A stretch of DNA of 64,000 nt from Limnohabitans sp. Rim28 (GTDB taxonomy: Bacteria; Pseudomonadota; Gammaproteobacteria; Burkholderiales; Burkholderiaceae_C), in contig NZ_ALKN02000010.1 of assembly GCF_000293865.2 (NCBI RefSeq), positions 62,001-126,000 of the forward strand, written 5' to 3'. The notes beneath the pieces are model-generated. The model made no database searches, was not told the DNA's origin, and worked only from the letters and a program-made list of their open reading frames with translations. Positions 52,252 to 61,321 of this stretch are shown here, piece after piece. Position 1 is the first letter of the stretch, and each line of letters opens with the position of its first letter. The position numbers and the translations under genes were made by a program.

Positions 52252-53967
52252 ATGCCTGCTCATGCTGCTGTTTGGCCTGCCCGACTGCCTACCCGTTTGT
52301 CAGCACCTGTCACATCTTTGTGGATGAATTTGGCCATCAGCGCATGGCGATACCCCGATAAACCGGCCTTGGTCTTTATGGGGCGGGTCTGGTCCTACCG
52401 TGAGCTGTTGGCCAGTGCAGAGCAGTTGGCGGGACAACTCAAGGCGCTTGGGGTCAAAGCGGGTGACCGTGTGGTGTTGGACATGCAAAACTGCCCGCAG
52501 CTGGTGATCACACACTTTGCGATTTTGCGCATTGACGCCGTGGTGGTGCCGGTGAACCCGATGAACCGGGCCGAAGAGCTCAAGCATTACATCACCGACC
52601 CTGACACGAAAGTGGCGGTCACCACCGCCGATTTGGCCCCTGACTTGGCGCAGGCCAGTGAGGCCTTGCCCCCCGAGCAGCGCCTTGAACACATGGTGGT
52701 GACGCAATTTACCGATGTCTTTGATCCGGCCAGTGTGGGCCCTGAAGACATGCCAGAAGCTTGGCGGCCTTGGTTGCTGCCGGTGCGCGATTTGCCAAGT
52801 TTGAGTTCGGGTCGGGTGCATGCTTGGGCCGCTGTGATGGCGCAACCCGCTGTGGCCATGCAGCCACCTCAAGCCCATACCGACGATTTGGCCATCTTGC
52901 CTTACACCAGTGGCACCACAGGCCTGCCCAAGGGTTGCATGCACACGCATGGCACCATCATGCACAACGCCATGTCCAGCGGTTTGTGGGGCAATGGCAC
53001 CCCGGAAAACGTGACGCTGTGCGTCGTGCCCATGTTCCACATCACTGGCATGGTTTCCGTGATGCACACCAGCATCTTGCTCGGGGCCAGCTTGGTGATC
53101 ATGCCGCGCTGGGACCGTGATGTGGCGGGGCATTTGATCTCGAAATGGCGCGTGACGCATTGGACCAACATCCCAACCATGGTGATCGACTTGTTGGGCA
53201 GCCCCAACATGGCGCGTTATGACCTGAACAGCTTGGTCTACATCGGCGGCGGTGGTGCCGCCATGCCGGAGGCCGTGGCTCAGCGGCTGCGTGACCAATT
53301 TGACCTGCGTTACGTAGAAGGTTATGGCTTGACCGAAACCGCCGCCCCTTCACACACCAACCCGCCCGATGCCCCTAAAAAACAGTGCTTGGGGATCCCC
53401 TTCATGGGCGTTGAATCGCGCATCGTCGACCCGGAGACCTTGGCTGAATTGCCACCCGGTGAGTCAGGAGAAATCGTGATTTGTGGGCCGCAGGTGTTCA
53501 AGGGGTATTGGAAGCGCCCCGAGGCGACTGCCGACGTTTTTTTTGAACGCGATGGCTTTCGTTTTTTCCGCTCTGGCGACATGGGCCGGGTGGACGAGGA
53601 GGGCTACTTCTTCATGACCGACCGCTTGAAACGCATGATCAATGCCAGCGGTTTCAAGGTATGGCCTGCCGAGGTCGAGGCCTTGATGTTCCGCCATCCC
53701 GCCATCCAAGAGGCCTGCATCATTGCCACCCGCGATGCATACCGGGGTGAATCGGTCAAAGCCGTGGTGGTTTTGCGCCAGGGCCAGCAAGGCCTTGTCA
53801 GTGAGCAAGACATCATCGACTGGTGCCGTGAGAACATGGCGGTTTACAAAATGCCCCGCGCCGTGAGTTTTGTCGATGCGCTGCCCAAGAGCGGCAGCGG
53901 CAAAGTCATGTGGCGTGCCTTGCAAGAAGCCGAGTTGGCCGCCATGGGGTCGCCAGCAAAAACCTGA
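52252..53967 (+). CDS. Acyl-CoA synthetase (AMP-forming, medium/long-chain type)
   Basis: 571 residues. ANL-superfamily motifs: the P-loop LPYTSGTTGLPKG, GYGLTETA, GDMGRVDEEGYFFMTDRLK, and the C-terminal catalytic Lys in SGSGKVMWRA. It activates a carboxylic acid to acyl-CoA; the acid cannot be assigned (fatty or aromatic). The ATG at 52252 follows AAGGAGA. The luciferase-like gene begins 18 bases after its stop, so they form one unit. The 228 bases upstream are unusually AT-rich and contain no gene. Confidence 0.9.
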   Translation: MPAHAAVWPARLPTRLSAPVTSLWMNLAISAWRYPDKPALVFMGRVWSYRELLASAEQLAGQLKALGVKAGDRVVLDMQNCPQLVITHFAILRIDAVVVPVNPMNRAEELKHYITDPDTKVAVTTADLAPDLAQASEALPPEQRLEHMVVTQFTDVFDPASVGPEDMPEAWRPWLLPVRDLPSLSSGRVHAWAAVMAQPAVAMQPPQAHTDDLAILPYTSGTTGLPKGCMHTHGTIMHNAMSSGLWGNGTPENVTLCVVPMFHITGMVSVMHTSILLGASLVIMPRWDRDVAGHLISKWRVTHWTNIPTMVIDLLGSPNMARYDLNSLVYIGGGGAAMPEAVAQRLRDQFDLRYVEGYGLTETAAPSHTNPPDAPKKQCLGIPFMGVESRIVDPETLAELPPGESGEIVICGPQVFKGYWKRPEATADVFFERDGFRFFRSGDMGRVDEEGYFFMTDRLKRMINASGFKVWPAEVEALMFRHPAIQEACIIATRDAYRGESVKAVVVLRQGQQGLVSEQDIIDWCRENMAVYKMPRAVSFVDALPKSGSGKVMWRALQEAELAAMGSPAKT

Positions 53968-53985
53968 ACCCCATTGGGTATTGCC

Positions 53986-55005
53986 ATGAGCCTCAGACTT
54001 TCTGTACTTGACCAATCCGCTGCCGCCTCTGGGCGTGGTCAGGATGCAACCATCCGCCAGACGCTTGAATTGGCGCAAAAAGCCGAGGCCTGGGGTTATG
54101 ACCGTTTTTGGGTGAGCGAACACCACAGCCACCCCAGCATCGTGGGCAGCGCCCCCGAAGTCTTGATGGCCGCCATTGCCGCCCGTACCCAGCGCATCCG
54201 CATCGGCAGCGCGGGCGTCATGCTGCCGCACTATGCGCCCCTGAAGGTGGCCGAGCAGTTCCGTGTGCTGGACGCACTGGCCCCTGGCCGCATCGATTTG
54301 GGGGTGGGCCGTGCCCCCGGCAGCGACGGGCGCACCGCGCAACTGCTCAACCCCGACCGCAGCGCCTCGGAGCGTTTTCCGCAGCAGGTCATGGAAATGC
54401 AAGCGTGGGTGAGTGGCCAGAACTTGCCACCCGGCCACCCGGGACACAACGTGTTCGCCTACCCGCTGTCTGAGTCCTCGCCCACGGTTTGGATGTTGGG
54501 CAGCTCGGACTATGGCGCCCAGCTGGCCGCGCACCTGGGTTTGCCGTATGCGTTCGCCTATTTCATCACCGACGGGCAGGGCGCTGATGTGGCCCTGCAG
54601 ATTTACCGCGAAACTTTCCGGCCCAGTGCCGTGCTGCAAAAACCCCACGCTGCCTTGTGTGTTTGGGCCTTGGCCGCCGATTCAGACGAAGAAGCCCTGC
54701 GACTGTTTGAGAGCCGTGCCCGCTGGAAGATGGACCGAAATTTGGGCCGCATCGGGGCGCTTTTTTCGCCCGAAGAGGCTGTGCGCGACTACAGCCCGGC
54801 CGAGCAATTTGCGCTCGAACGTCTGCGCGAGGGTGCCTTGATCGGTTCGGCCGCCACGGTCGGCCGCAAATTGCGCCAACTGGCTGCGCGGCTGGAGGTG
54901 CAAGAGTTGGTGGTCATCACCTGGACGCATGACCCTGCAGCGCAAATGCGCTCTTACGAGTTGCTCGCCCAAGAATTTGAATTGACGTCAAACTCGGCGC
55001 TTTGA
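53986..55005 (+). CDS. Luciferase-like (LLM) flavin-dependent oxidoreductase
   Basis: 339 residues of the bacterial-luciferase TIM-barrel family: LSVLDQSAA, YDRFWVSEHHSHPSI, IRIGSAGVMLPHYAPLKVAEQFRVLDALAPGRIDLGVGRAPGSD. The last segment is typical of the MsnO8 subgroup. It would use reduced FMN (or F420) and O2 or transfer hydride. The start at 53986 (MSLRLS) follows an upstream in-frame TTG. It lies between the acyl-CoA synthetase and the core-MetE genes, 26 bases before the latter. Substrate unknown. Confidence 0.88.
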   Translation: MSLRLSVLDQSAAASGRGQDATIRQTLELAQKAEAWGYDRFWVSEHHSHPSIVGSAPEVLMAAIAARTQRIRIGSAGVMLPHYAPLKVAEQFRVLDALAPGRIDLGVGRAPGSDGRTAQLLNPDRSASERFPQQVMEMQAWVSGQNLPPGHPGHNVFAYPLSESSPTVWMLGSSDYGAQLAAHLGLPYAFAYFITDGQGADVALQIYRETFRPSAVLQKPHAALCVWALAADSDEEALRLFESRARWKMDRNLGRIGALFSPEEAVRDYSPAEQFALERLREGALIGSAATVGRKLRQLAARLEVQELVVITWTHDPAAQMRSYELLAQEFELTSNSAL

Positions 55006-55031
55006 TTTTTTAAACACACAGGATTTTTGAC

Positions 55032-56051
55032 ATGTTCACCACCGCAATTGCTGGCAGCTTGCCCAAACCCGCCTGGCTGGCCGAAACCGAAAAGCTCTGG
55101 CCCCAGTGGACCACCCAGGGCCCTGAGCTGCAGCAGGCCAAAGCCGACGCCACGCTGTTGTGGATCAAGGCGCAAGAAGACGCAGGCTTGGACGTGATCG
55201 GTGACGGCGAGCAAGCGCGCCAGCACTTTGTGCACGGCTTTGTGGAGCAGGTCGAAGGCATCGACTTTGTGAACAAAGTCACCATGGGCATCCGCAACAA
55301 CCGCTACGACGCGCAAGTGCCGCAAGTCATTGCGCCGCTGCGCCTGAAAGGCCGCGTGCACGCCTTCGAGGCCCAGCTGGCCCGCGCCCACACGAAAAAG
55401 AAACTCAAATTCACTTTGCCGGGCCCGATGACCATTGTGGACACCGTGGCCGACCGCTTTTATGGCGACAAGGTCAAGATGGCCATGGCCTTTGCCGAGT
55501 TGCTCAACCAGGAAGCCCTGGCGCTGCAAGCCGATGGGGTGGACATCATCCAGTTCGACGAGCCTGCTTTCAACGTTTACATGGACGATGCGGCCGACTG
55601 GGGCGTGAAGGCGCTGGAGGTGGCCGCACGCGGCCTGACCTGCACCACGGCGGTTCACATTTGTTATGGCTACGGCATCGAAGCCAACAACAAATGGAAA
55701 GAAACACTGGGCCAAGAGTGGCGTCAGTACGAAAAAGTCTTCCCAGCCTTGGCCAAAAGCAGCATCCAGCAAGTCAGCCTCGAATGCATGCACTCGCATG
55801 TGCCGATGGAGATGATGAAGCTGCTCGAAGGCAAAGACGTGATGGTGGGTGTGATCGATGTGGCCAACCCGGCCATCGAAACGCCTGAAGAAATCGCTGA
55901 CACCATTGGTCGTGCCTTGCAGTTCGTGCCCAAGAACCGGTTGATTGCTTGCACCAACTGCGGCCTGGCCCCCATGAGCCGTGCCGTGGCCGAAGCCAAA
56001 CTCAAGGCCTTGGCTGAAGGTGCGAAACTGGCCAGCCAGCGTTACGCCTGA
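55032..56051 (+). CDS. Core-MetE methionine synthase, MesD-like (C-terminal MetE domain only)
   Basis: 339 residues matching only the catalytic half of MetE. Zinc ligands are visible as H and C in AVHICYGYG, E in SLECMH and C in ACTNCGLAPM; QFDEPAFNVYM is the homocysteine-site strand. The N-terminal folate-binding half of MetE is absent, as in the folate-independent core-MetE families; in aerobic bacteria (MesD) a DUF1852 partner, MesX, is usually needed. No such gene is in this window. Neighbours are an LLM oxidoreductase upstream and a 2-oxoglutarate dioxygenase downstream. Confidence 0.85.
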   Translation: MFTTAIAGSLPKPAWLAETEKLWPQWTTQGPELQQAKADATLLWIKAQEDAGLDVIGDGEQARQHFVHGFVEQVEGIDFVNKVTMGIRNNRYDAQVPQVIAPLRLKGRVHAFEAQLARAHTKKKLKFTLPGPMTIVDTVADRFYGDKVKMAMAFAELLNQEALALQADGVDIIQFDEPAFNVYMDDAADWGVKALEVAARGLTCTTAVHICYGYGIEANNKWKETLGQEWRQYEKVFPALAKSSIQQVSLECMHSHVPMEMMKLLEGKDVMVGVIDVANPAIETPEEIADTIGRALQFVPKNRLIACTNCGLAPMSRAVAEAKLKALAEGAKLASQRYA

Positions 56052-56125
56052 AACGCCAAATGCTGGCGTGATCTGGGTCCTGCATCAGGTTATGCTCACC
56101 TTTTGCCCAGGACTCGGATTGACCC

Positions 56126-56878
56126 ATGCCCCAACAAACGCTGCAGCCCCCTCTGACCTCGCCCGATTGGCTGAATGCCACTTTGGCGGACCAAGGCTTC
56201 GCGGTGCTCGGGTCGGCCAGCGTGTGCGCTTTGGCGGGTGTCACTATCGATGCCTTGAAGGCTTTGCAGTCCAGCTGGGATGATTTGCCTCCAGACCAAT
56301 ACCTGAAGGACGGGGGGCGTTACCGCCGCCGCCGCCACGCCAGCTTTGAGTTGACCGGTGCACAGGTGAAAGCCACACCTCACCGGGCCCATTGGCAGCC
56401 GCTGTCTTACAACGCCTTGCATGGCGGCATGCAGCGTTGGTTCGATCCCATGGACCCTCAAGTGGTGCAGGCGATCGCATGGCAAAAACTCTTGGCTTGG
56501 TTGGGTTCAATCGCCTCTGCCGCACAAGGCGCGCAGACTTGGTACACCGAGGCTCACCAGTTCCGAATTGACACCACCGATGGCATTGGCCGTCCTACGC
56601 CCGAAGGGGCCCACCGCGACGGCGTGAATTGGGTGGCGGTGTTCATGGTGGGGCGGCATGGCATCAAAGGCGGTGAGACCCGGGTGTTCGACATGGACAG
56701 CCCCAGAGGTCAGCGGTTTACCCTGAGTGAGCCTTGGTCGGTGCTCTTGCTGGACGACAGCCGTGTGATCCACGAGACCACCCCCATTCAGCCTGAACAA
56801 GTCGGCGGCTGGCGCGATACTTTGGTGATCACGCTGCGCTCGGGTGGATTTTTGGACGAACCTGCGAGCAAAAACTGA
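56126..56878 (+). CDS. 2-oxoglutarate/Fe(II) dioxygenase (BsmA/IDO-like family)
   Basis: 250 residues. The metal triad is the HxD of EGAHRDGVNW and the His of SRVIHETTPI, and the Arg in GGWRDTLVITLR binds 2-oxoglutarate. The RYRRRRHASFEL and YNALHGGMQRWFDP segments are typical of the PF10014 group, which includes isoleucine-4-hydroxylase and other free-amino-acid hydroxylases that also oxidise Met sulfur. It is 74 bases downstream of core-MetE in the same direction and followed by a terminator. Substrate is inferred to be an amino acid, unproven. Confidence 0.85.
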   Translation: MPQQTLQPPLTSPDWLNATLADQGFAVLGSASVCALAGVTIDALKALQSSWDDLPPDQYLKDGGRYRRRRHASFELTGAQVKATPHRAHWQPLSYNALHGGMQRWFDPMDPQVVQAIAWQKLLAWLGSIASAAQGAQTWYTEAHQFRIDTTDGIGRPTPEGAHRDGVNWVAVFMVGRHGIKGGETRVFDMDSPRGQRFTLSEPWSVLLLDDSRVIHETTPIQPEQVGGWRDTLVITLRSGGFLDEPASKN

Positions 56879-56895
56879 ACCCTGTGCGGACCCCA

Positions 56896-56935
56896 AAACC
56901 AAGAGCCCAGTGTGAAAACACCGGGCTCTTGGTTT
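56896..56935. terminator. Strong bidirectional terminator
   Basis: A long stem AAACCAAGAGCCC / GGGCTCTTGGTTT extended by GTGT/ACAC around a GAAA loop, in the 93-base gap between the dioxygenase gene and the convergent thiolase gene. Confidence 0.95.
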
Positions 56936-56971
56936 AAGGGGGTGATCCCGGTAGACCGGGACCCGTGGGCA

Positions 56972-58156
56972 TCACATGCGCTCAAAAATCGCGGCAATGC
57001 CTTGACCGCCGCCGATGCACATGGTGACCAAGGCATAACGACCTTGGATGCGCTGCAGCTCGTACAAGGCTTTGACGGTGATCACGGTGCCGGTTGCACC
57101 GATGGGGTGTCCCAGCGAAATGCCCGAACCATTGGGGTTGACTTTGGCCGGGTCCAGGCCCAGCTCGCGGGTCACGGCGCAGGCTTGGGCGGCAAAGGCT
57201 TCGTTGGCCTCGATCACATCCAGGTCGTTGACCGTGAGGCCCGCTTTTTTCAGGACAGCGTGCGTGGCTGAGATGGGCCCAACACCCATGATTTTGGGGT
57301 CCAAGCCGGTATGGGCATAAGCCACCAAGCGGGCCATGGGTTTGGCACCACGCGCCTTGGCTGCACCGGCTTCCATCAGCACCACGGCGGCAGCCGCGTC
57401 GTTGATGCCTGAGGCATTGCCTGCGGTCACTGTGCCGTTTTCTTTCACGAACACGGGCTTGAGCTTGGCCATGTCTTCGAGTTTGCAACCAGGGCGGAAA
57501 TGCTCGTCGGTGGTGTAAGCCACGTCGCCTTTTTTGCTTTTGAGCATGACCGGCATGATCTGGTCTTTGAAGTACCCGGCCGCTGTGGCGCGCTCGGCAC
57601 GGTTGTGGCTCTCAACAGCCAGCGCGTCTTGCATGTCACGGCTGATGCCGTACTTGGCCGCCACGTTTTCGGCCGTGACGCCCATGTGGATGGTGTGGAA
57701 GGGGTCGTGCAGGGCGCCGAGCATCATGTCGACCATTTTGGTGTCACCCATGCGCATGCCCCAGCGTGAGCTCAGGCTCGCATAGGGGGCGCGGCTCATG
57801 TTCTCGGCGCCGCCGCCAATGGCGATGTCGCAGTCGCCCAGCAAGATGGACTGGCTGGCGCTGACGATGGCCTGCAGGCCCGAGCCGCACAGGCGGTTGA
57901 CGTTGAAGGCTGGCGTGGTTTCTGCGCAGCCACCATGGATCGCTGCCATGCGCGACAAGTACATGTCTTTGGGCTCGGTGTTGACCACATGGCCGAACAC
58001 GACATGGCCTACATCTTGACCATCCACACCGGCTCGGGCCAACGACTCGCGCACCACCTGAGCCGCCAGTTCGGTAGGGGCGATGTCTTTCAGGCTGCCG
58101 CCATAGGTACCAATGGCGGTGCGCACACCGCTGACCACAACAACTTCACGACTCAT
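56972..58156 (-). CDS. bktB: Beta-ketothiolase (BktB-like acetyl-CoA acyltransferase)
   Basis: 394 residues. Catalytic residues are C90 (NRLCGSG), H350 (GHPIGATG) and C380 (MCIGGGQG), at the same positions as in Cupriavidus BktB, which it resembles along its whole length as I recall that sequence (VVVSGVRTAIGT start, QGIAAIFER end). BktB condenses or cleaves C4-C6 3-ketoacyl-CoAs, including propionyl-CoA with acetyl-CoA, and serves polyhydroxyalkanoate synthesis and degradation. No phaB or phaC is adjacent. An SDR gene lies 123 bases upstream in the same direction. Confidence 0.94.
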   Translation of the reverse strand: MSREVVVVSGVRTAIGTYGGSLKDIAPTELAAQVVRESLARAGVDGQDVGHVVFGHVVNTEPKDMYLSRMAAIHGGCAETTPAFNVNRLCGSGLQAIVSASQSILLGDCDIAIGGGAENMSRAPYASLSSRWGMRMGDTKMVDMMLGALHDPFHTIHMGVTAENVAAKYGISRDMQDALAVESHNRAERATAAGYFKDQIMPVMLKSKKGDVAYTTDEHFRPGCKLEDMAKLKPVFVKENGTVTAGNASGINDAAAAVVLMEAGAAKARGAKPMARLVAYAHTGLDPKIMGVGPISATHAVLKKAGLTVNDLDVIEANEAFAAQACAVTRELGLDPAKVNPNGSGISLGHPIGATGTVITVKALYELQRIQGRYALVTMCIGGGQGIAAIFERM

Positions 58157-58279
58157 GGGGATGTCTCCAAATTGAAAAGAAATGAAAAAACGGATGCAGA
58201 ACTATAAAGGGCAGTGTCGGGCGCGATGGCTACAGTGGCCTGACACGCAGGGGTTCAATTTTTTGAAGTGAACAGGCTT

Positions 58280-59035
58280 TCAACCCCGCACATCGGCCAC
58301 AGGCACTTGACCGAAGTCAGCCCTTGCCAAATAGCGCAGCACCTGTTCAGCCGCCTGTTCTGGGCTGCTGAGCTGGCCGTTGGCTTTGAGTTGCTCAAAC
58401 TTGGATTGGTCGGGGAAAGCCTCGCTGGCGGCGCCCCGCAATTGCACTTGCATGTCCGTGTCGATCACGCCGGGGGCAAGCGAGCAGACTTTGGCACCGT
58501 TGGCGTGCAGGGCTTCGTCCAGCGCCAAGCAGCGGGTGAAATGGTCCATGCCGGCTTTGGCAGCGCAGTAGCCTGCCTGCGAGGCCATGGGGTGACGGCC
58601 CAGACCCGATGAAATATTGAGCACTTTGCGCGGAAGTGTCCAGGCCTGCGTGGTCCCCAAAAACACCGCACTCAAGGCCATGGGCGCTTCCAGCCCAACG
58701 CGCAGGGCTTGGGCCAAGTCGGCCGGTTGCGATTGGCGCAGCGGCACAACGGGCGGGATGACCCCCGCGTTGTTGATCAGGGTGGCGCTGGCAAAGCGGG
58801 CCGGGTCTTGGCTTTGTAACCAGTCCCGCAAGCGCACACTGACGCCTTCAGCGTCGGCCAAGTCGTGCGCCCATTGCACCAAGTCTTGGCCTGATTTTTG
58901 GGCCCTGTTGGCCAGTTCGGGGCTGGCGTTGCGGGAGATGCACAGCAAGGTGTTTCCGGTTGCCAGCAGTTGGCGAGCCAGGCCTAAGCCCATGCCGCGC
59001 GAGGCCCCGGTCAGGATGTAAAGGTGGTGTGTCAT
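58280..59035 (-). CDS. SDR-family oxidoreductase (sepiapterin/benzil reductase-like)
   Basis: 251 residues with ILTGASRGMGLGLARQL at the N-terminus, LINNAGVIPPVV, the catalytic Ser in NISSGLGRHP and Tyr/Lys in YCAAKAGMDHF. The C-terminal half (APGVIDTDMQVQLR) fits the YueD/sepiapterin-reductase group of carbonyl reductases. It is encoded between the cytochrome c genes and bktB, all leftward, but the gaps (64 and 123 bases) leave co-transcription open. Substrate unknown. Confidence 0.85.
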   Translation of the reverse strand: MTHHLYILTGASRGMGLGLARQLLATGNTLLCISRNASPELANRAQKSGQDLVQWAHDLADAEGVSVRLRDWLQSQDPARFASATLINNAGVIPPVVPLRQSQPADLAQALRVGLEAPMALSAVFLGTTQAWTLPRKVLNISSGLGRHPMASQAGYCAAKAGMDHFTRCLALDEALHANGAKVCSLAPGVIDTDMQVQLRGAASEAFPDQSKFEQLKANGQLSSPEQAAEQVLRYLARADFGQVPVADVRG

Positions 59036-59099
59036 GCCGACATGTTAGAGGCATCTGAGCAGCCAGGGGTTGCCGCAGTTGACAAGTTCAGCAGCCCTC

Positions 59100-60440
59100 T
59101 CAGTTGCCTTGGGCGGCCCGGATTCGGTTGACCTGCAACGTGGTAACTTCACCCGCTTGGTGACCCCATTGCGTGCGCAGGTGGGTCAGCACCGCGGCGA
59201 TGTCGTGGTCATGCAGCTCCAGCACGGCAGGCGGCATGCCAAAAGGCCTGGGGTGGCCTTGGGTGGCAGGGCCGTAGCCGCCGTACAGCACCAGTTGCAC
59301 CAAGTTGGTCGGGTCTTGGAGCAACACGGCGCGGTTGCCTGCCAAAGCCGGGTAGGCCACCTCGCCCGAGGCGGTTTTCATGCCTTCACCCTGTTCGCCG
59401 TGGCACTGCAGGCATTGGCGTTCGTAAACCTTGGCCCCTTGGGTGGCCACTTGGGCAGAAACCTGGCCATTGCTGCGGGCCATTTTGGCCGCATCGGGCG
59501 CAGGCTGGGTGGCGCGCTGTGCCCGCGACTGGAGGTAAACCGCCATGGCCAGCAGGTCGGCTTCTTTCAGGTGCTGCAGGCTGTGCTGCACCACCTCGCC
59601 CATGGGGCCATTGGTTTGGGCCGTGTCGGATGCGCCGGTGCGCAGCAGGCGCACGATGTCGGGCAAGGGCGTGCTGGCCAGGCCGCTTTCGGCATCCTGT
59701 GTCAGGTTGGGGGCATACCAGTTGACCACCGGCATCAGGCCGCCCGACAAGTCGTGCACAGGGCCGGTGGCGCCCAGTGCGTTGCGCGGGCTGTGGCAGG
59801 CTGCGCAATGGCCCAAACCTTGCACCAGGTAGGCGCCCCGGTTCCATTCGGCGTTGCGCGCTTTGTCTTCTTGAAAAGGACTGGGCTGAAAAAACAAGCT
59901 GCGCCACACGGCCAAGGCGGGCTGCGTGCCAAAAGGCCAAACCAAAGTGTGGGCAGCTTGGGCCTGAACCACGGGGGGTTGGCTCTTCAACCAAGCAAAA
60001 ATCGCATCGCTGTCTTGTCGGGTGACGACGCTGGTGTGGTTGTAAGGAAACGCAGGTGTCAGCAAACGCCCATCTGCAGACCGTCCCCGGTGCATCGCGT
60101 GCCAAAAGTCTTGCGAGTTCCATCTTCCCAGGCCTGTGCTGGGGTCTGGCGTGAGGTTGCTGCTGTAGACCCCGCCAAAAGGCGTGTCGATGCGGCGGCT
60201 GCCTGCCAAGGGCGTGCCGCCTCGTGTGGTGTGGCAGGCCATGCAGTTGCCCGCCAAGGCCAAGTAGCGGCCTTGATCAATTTGGCTTTGGGTGGCCGTG
60301 ATCGCCGCAACGGGTGACGGCTTGGCAGGTACCAGCAAGTCGCCCCAGTTGTCCCACAACACGGCGACGGTCAGCACCATCAAGCTGATCAGGGTGACCC
60401 ATCCCACCCGCCGAAGGGGGTGCGTGCCTGGCCGGTTCAC
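59100..60440 (-). CDS. Membrane-anchored triheme cytochrome c (dehydrogenase electron-acceptor type)
   Basis: 446 residues. An uncleaved N-terminal helix (about 13-30) anchors it; three heme sites follow: C66-MA-C69-H70, C211-AA-C214-H215 and C342-LQ-C345-H346. The three-domain layout matches cytochrome subunits of alcohol, sorbitol and gluconate dehydrogenases, which pass electrons to ubiquinone or oxidases. No dehydrogenase flavoprotein or PQQ subunit is nearby, so the donor is unknown. Its start overlaps the upstream cytochrome stop by 4 bases. Confidence 0.92.
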   Translation of the reverse strand: MNRPGTHPLRRVGWVTLISLMVLTVAVLWDNWGDLLVPAKPSPVAAITATQSQIDQGRYLALAGNCMACHTTRGGTPLAGSRRIDTPFGGVYSSNLTPDPSTGLGRWNSQDFWHAMHRGRSADGRLLTPAFPYNHTSVVTRQDSDAIFAWLKSQPPVVQAQAAHTLVWPFGTQPALAVWRSLFFQPSPFQEDKARNAEWNRGAYLVQGLGHCAACHSPRNALGATGPVHDLSGGLMPVVNWYAPNLTQDAESGLASTPLPDIVRLLRTGASDTAQTNGPMGEVVQHSLQHLKEADLLAMAVYLQSRAQRATQPAPDAAKMARSNGQVSAQVATQGAKVYERQCLQCHGEQGEGMKTASGEVAYPALAGNRAVLLQDPTNLVQLVLYGGYGPATQGHPRPFGMPPAVLELHDHDIAAVLTHLRTQWGHQAGEVTTLQVNRIRAAQGN

Positions 60441-61225
60441 GGACGGGCCCCTTTCAGTGGTTTGGCGGGGCTCTGGGCAGACAGTTCGGGTGCGCTGCCG
60501 CAGCGCAGAGCTTCAGGCAAAGCGGGGCCTGCAGGCGGGTGCTCGGCGGGGCGGGTGTCCGCGGGCAAGGCTTGTCTGGCCAGCCAGCTGGACACGGCAA
60601 TCAAGTCACTGGCCGGCATGCGCTGGACGATTTCAGCCATGCAATCCGGGGCGTGAGCACGTCTTTGACGGGTTTGCCAAGCGCCCAGTTGGGCGTTCAA
60701 ATAATCAAGGGGCAAGCCCAGCAGCCCAGGCACGTTGGGCTGTACGCCCGTCAATCGTGCCCCATGGCACTGGGTACAAGCCGGCAGGCCCCGCGCGGCG
60801 TCGCCCTGCGTGACAAGTTGTCGGCCTCTGGCCAAGCGATCGGGGGAGATGGCGTTGTTGGCTTTGGGGGCGGGGTAGGGCAGTTGCAAATCCGCAAAGT
60901 ATTGCGCCATCTCGCCCAGATAGGCATCGCTCAAAGGGTCTACCAAGCGCGTCATCAGCTCGTAATGCCGACGGCCTTCGGCGAAATTACGCAATTGGTT
61001 GTGCAAATACCCAGCGGGTTTTCCGGCCAATCGCGGGTAATAACCATCGGGGCCGGCCCGACCTTGCTCGCCATGACAAGCGGTGCAGGCCCGGGTGCGT
61101 TCGGCCATGTCGTCGGCAAAACGAGGGGGGGTCTGTGCCTGGGCGCCAGCCGCCAACAAGGTCCATGCCAGCCATAGGCTGCGGCTCCAAAACCATCTTG
61201 GAGCGTGTTTCAAAATCATCCTCAT
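60437..61225 (-). CDS. Diheme cytochrome c4-like protein
   Basis: 262 residues. Signal peptide ends AAGAQA (about 30); heme sites are C47-TA-C50-H51 and C150-TQ-C153-H154, the two-domain cytochrome c4 pattern. The C-terminus adds a Pro-rich tail of about 40 residues. The ATG at 61225 is chosen because the signal peptide starts there; the frame extends to 61741 over the divergent acetyltransferase. Coupled to the triheme cytochrome by a 4-base overlap, it probably relays electrons in the periplasm. Confidence 0.9.
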   Translation of the reverse strand: MRMILKHAPRWFWSRSLWLAWTLLAAGAQAQTPPRFADDMAERTRACTACHGEQGRAGPDGYYPRLAGKPAGYLHNQLRNFAEGRRHYELMTRLVDPLSDAYLGEMAQYFADLQLPYPAPKANNAISPDRLARGRQLVTQGDAARGLPACTQCHGARLTGVQPNVPGLLGLPLDYLNAQLGAWQTRQRRAHAPDCMAEIVQRMPASDLIAVSSWLARQALPADTRPAEHPPAGPALPEALRCGSAPELSAQSPAKPLKGARP

Positions 61226-61321
61226 GCATTGAAGATAACCGATGCGGCGACAATGTTGGGTTTTGCGCCGAATGCCCTGTGCTCCCGGTGCGTTGTTTTT
61301 CCATTTCTTCAAGTTCAAGCC

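Noticed and set aside
58198-58256. Possible tRNA- or ncRNA-like fold with GTGTCGGGC...GGCCTGACAC
   Set aside because: The arms pair imperfectly around a long loop, no cloverleaf can be drawn, and it lies in the leader of bktB; too weak to call.
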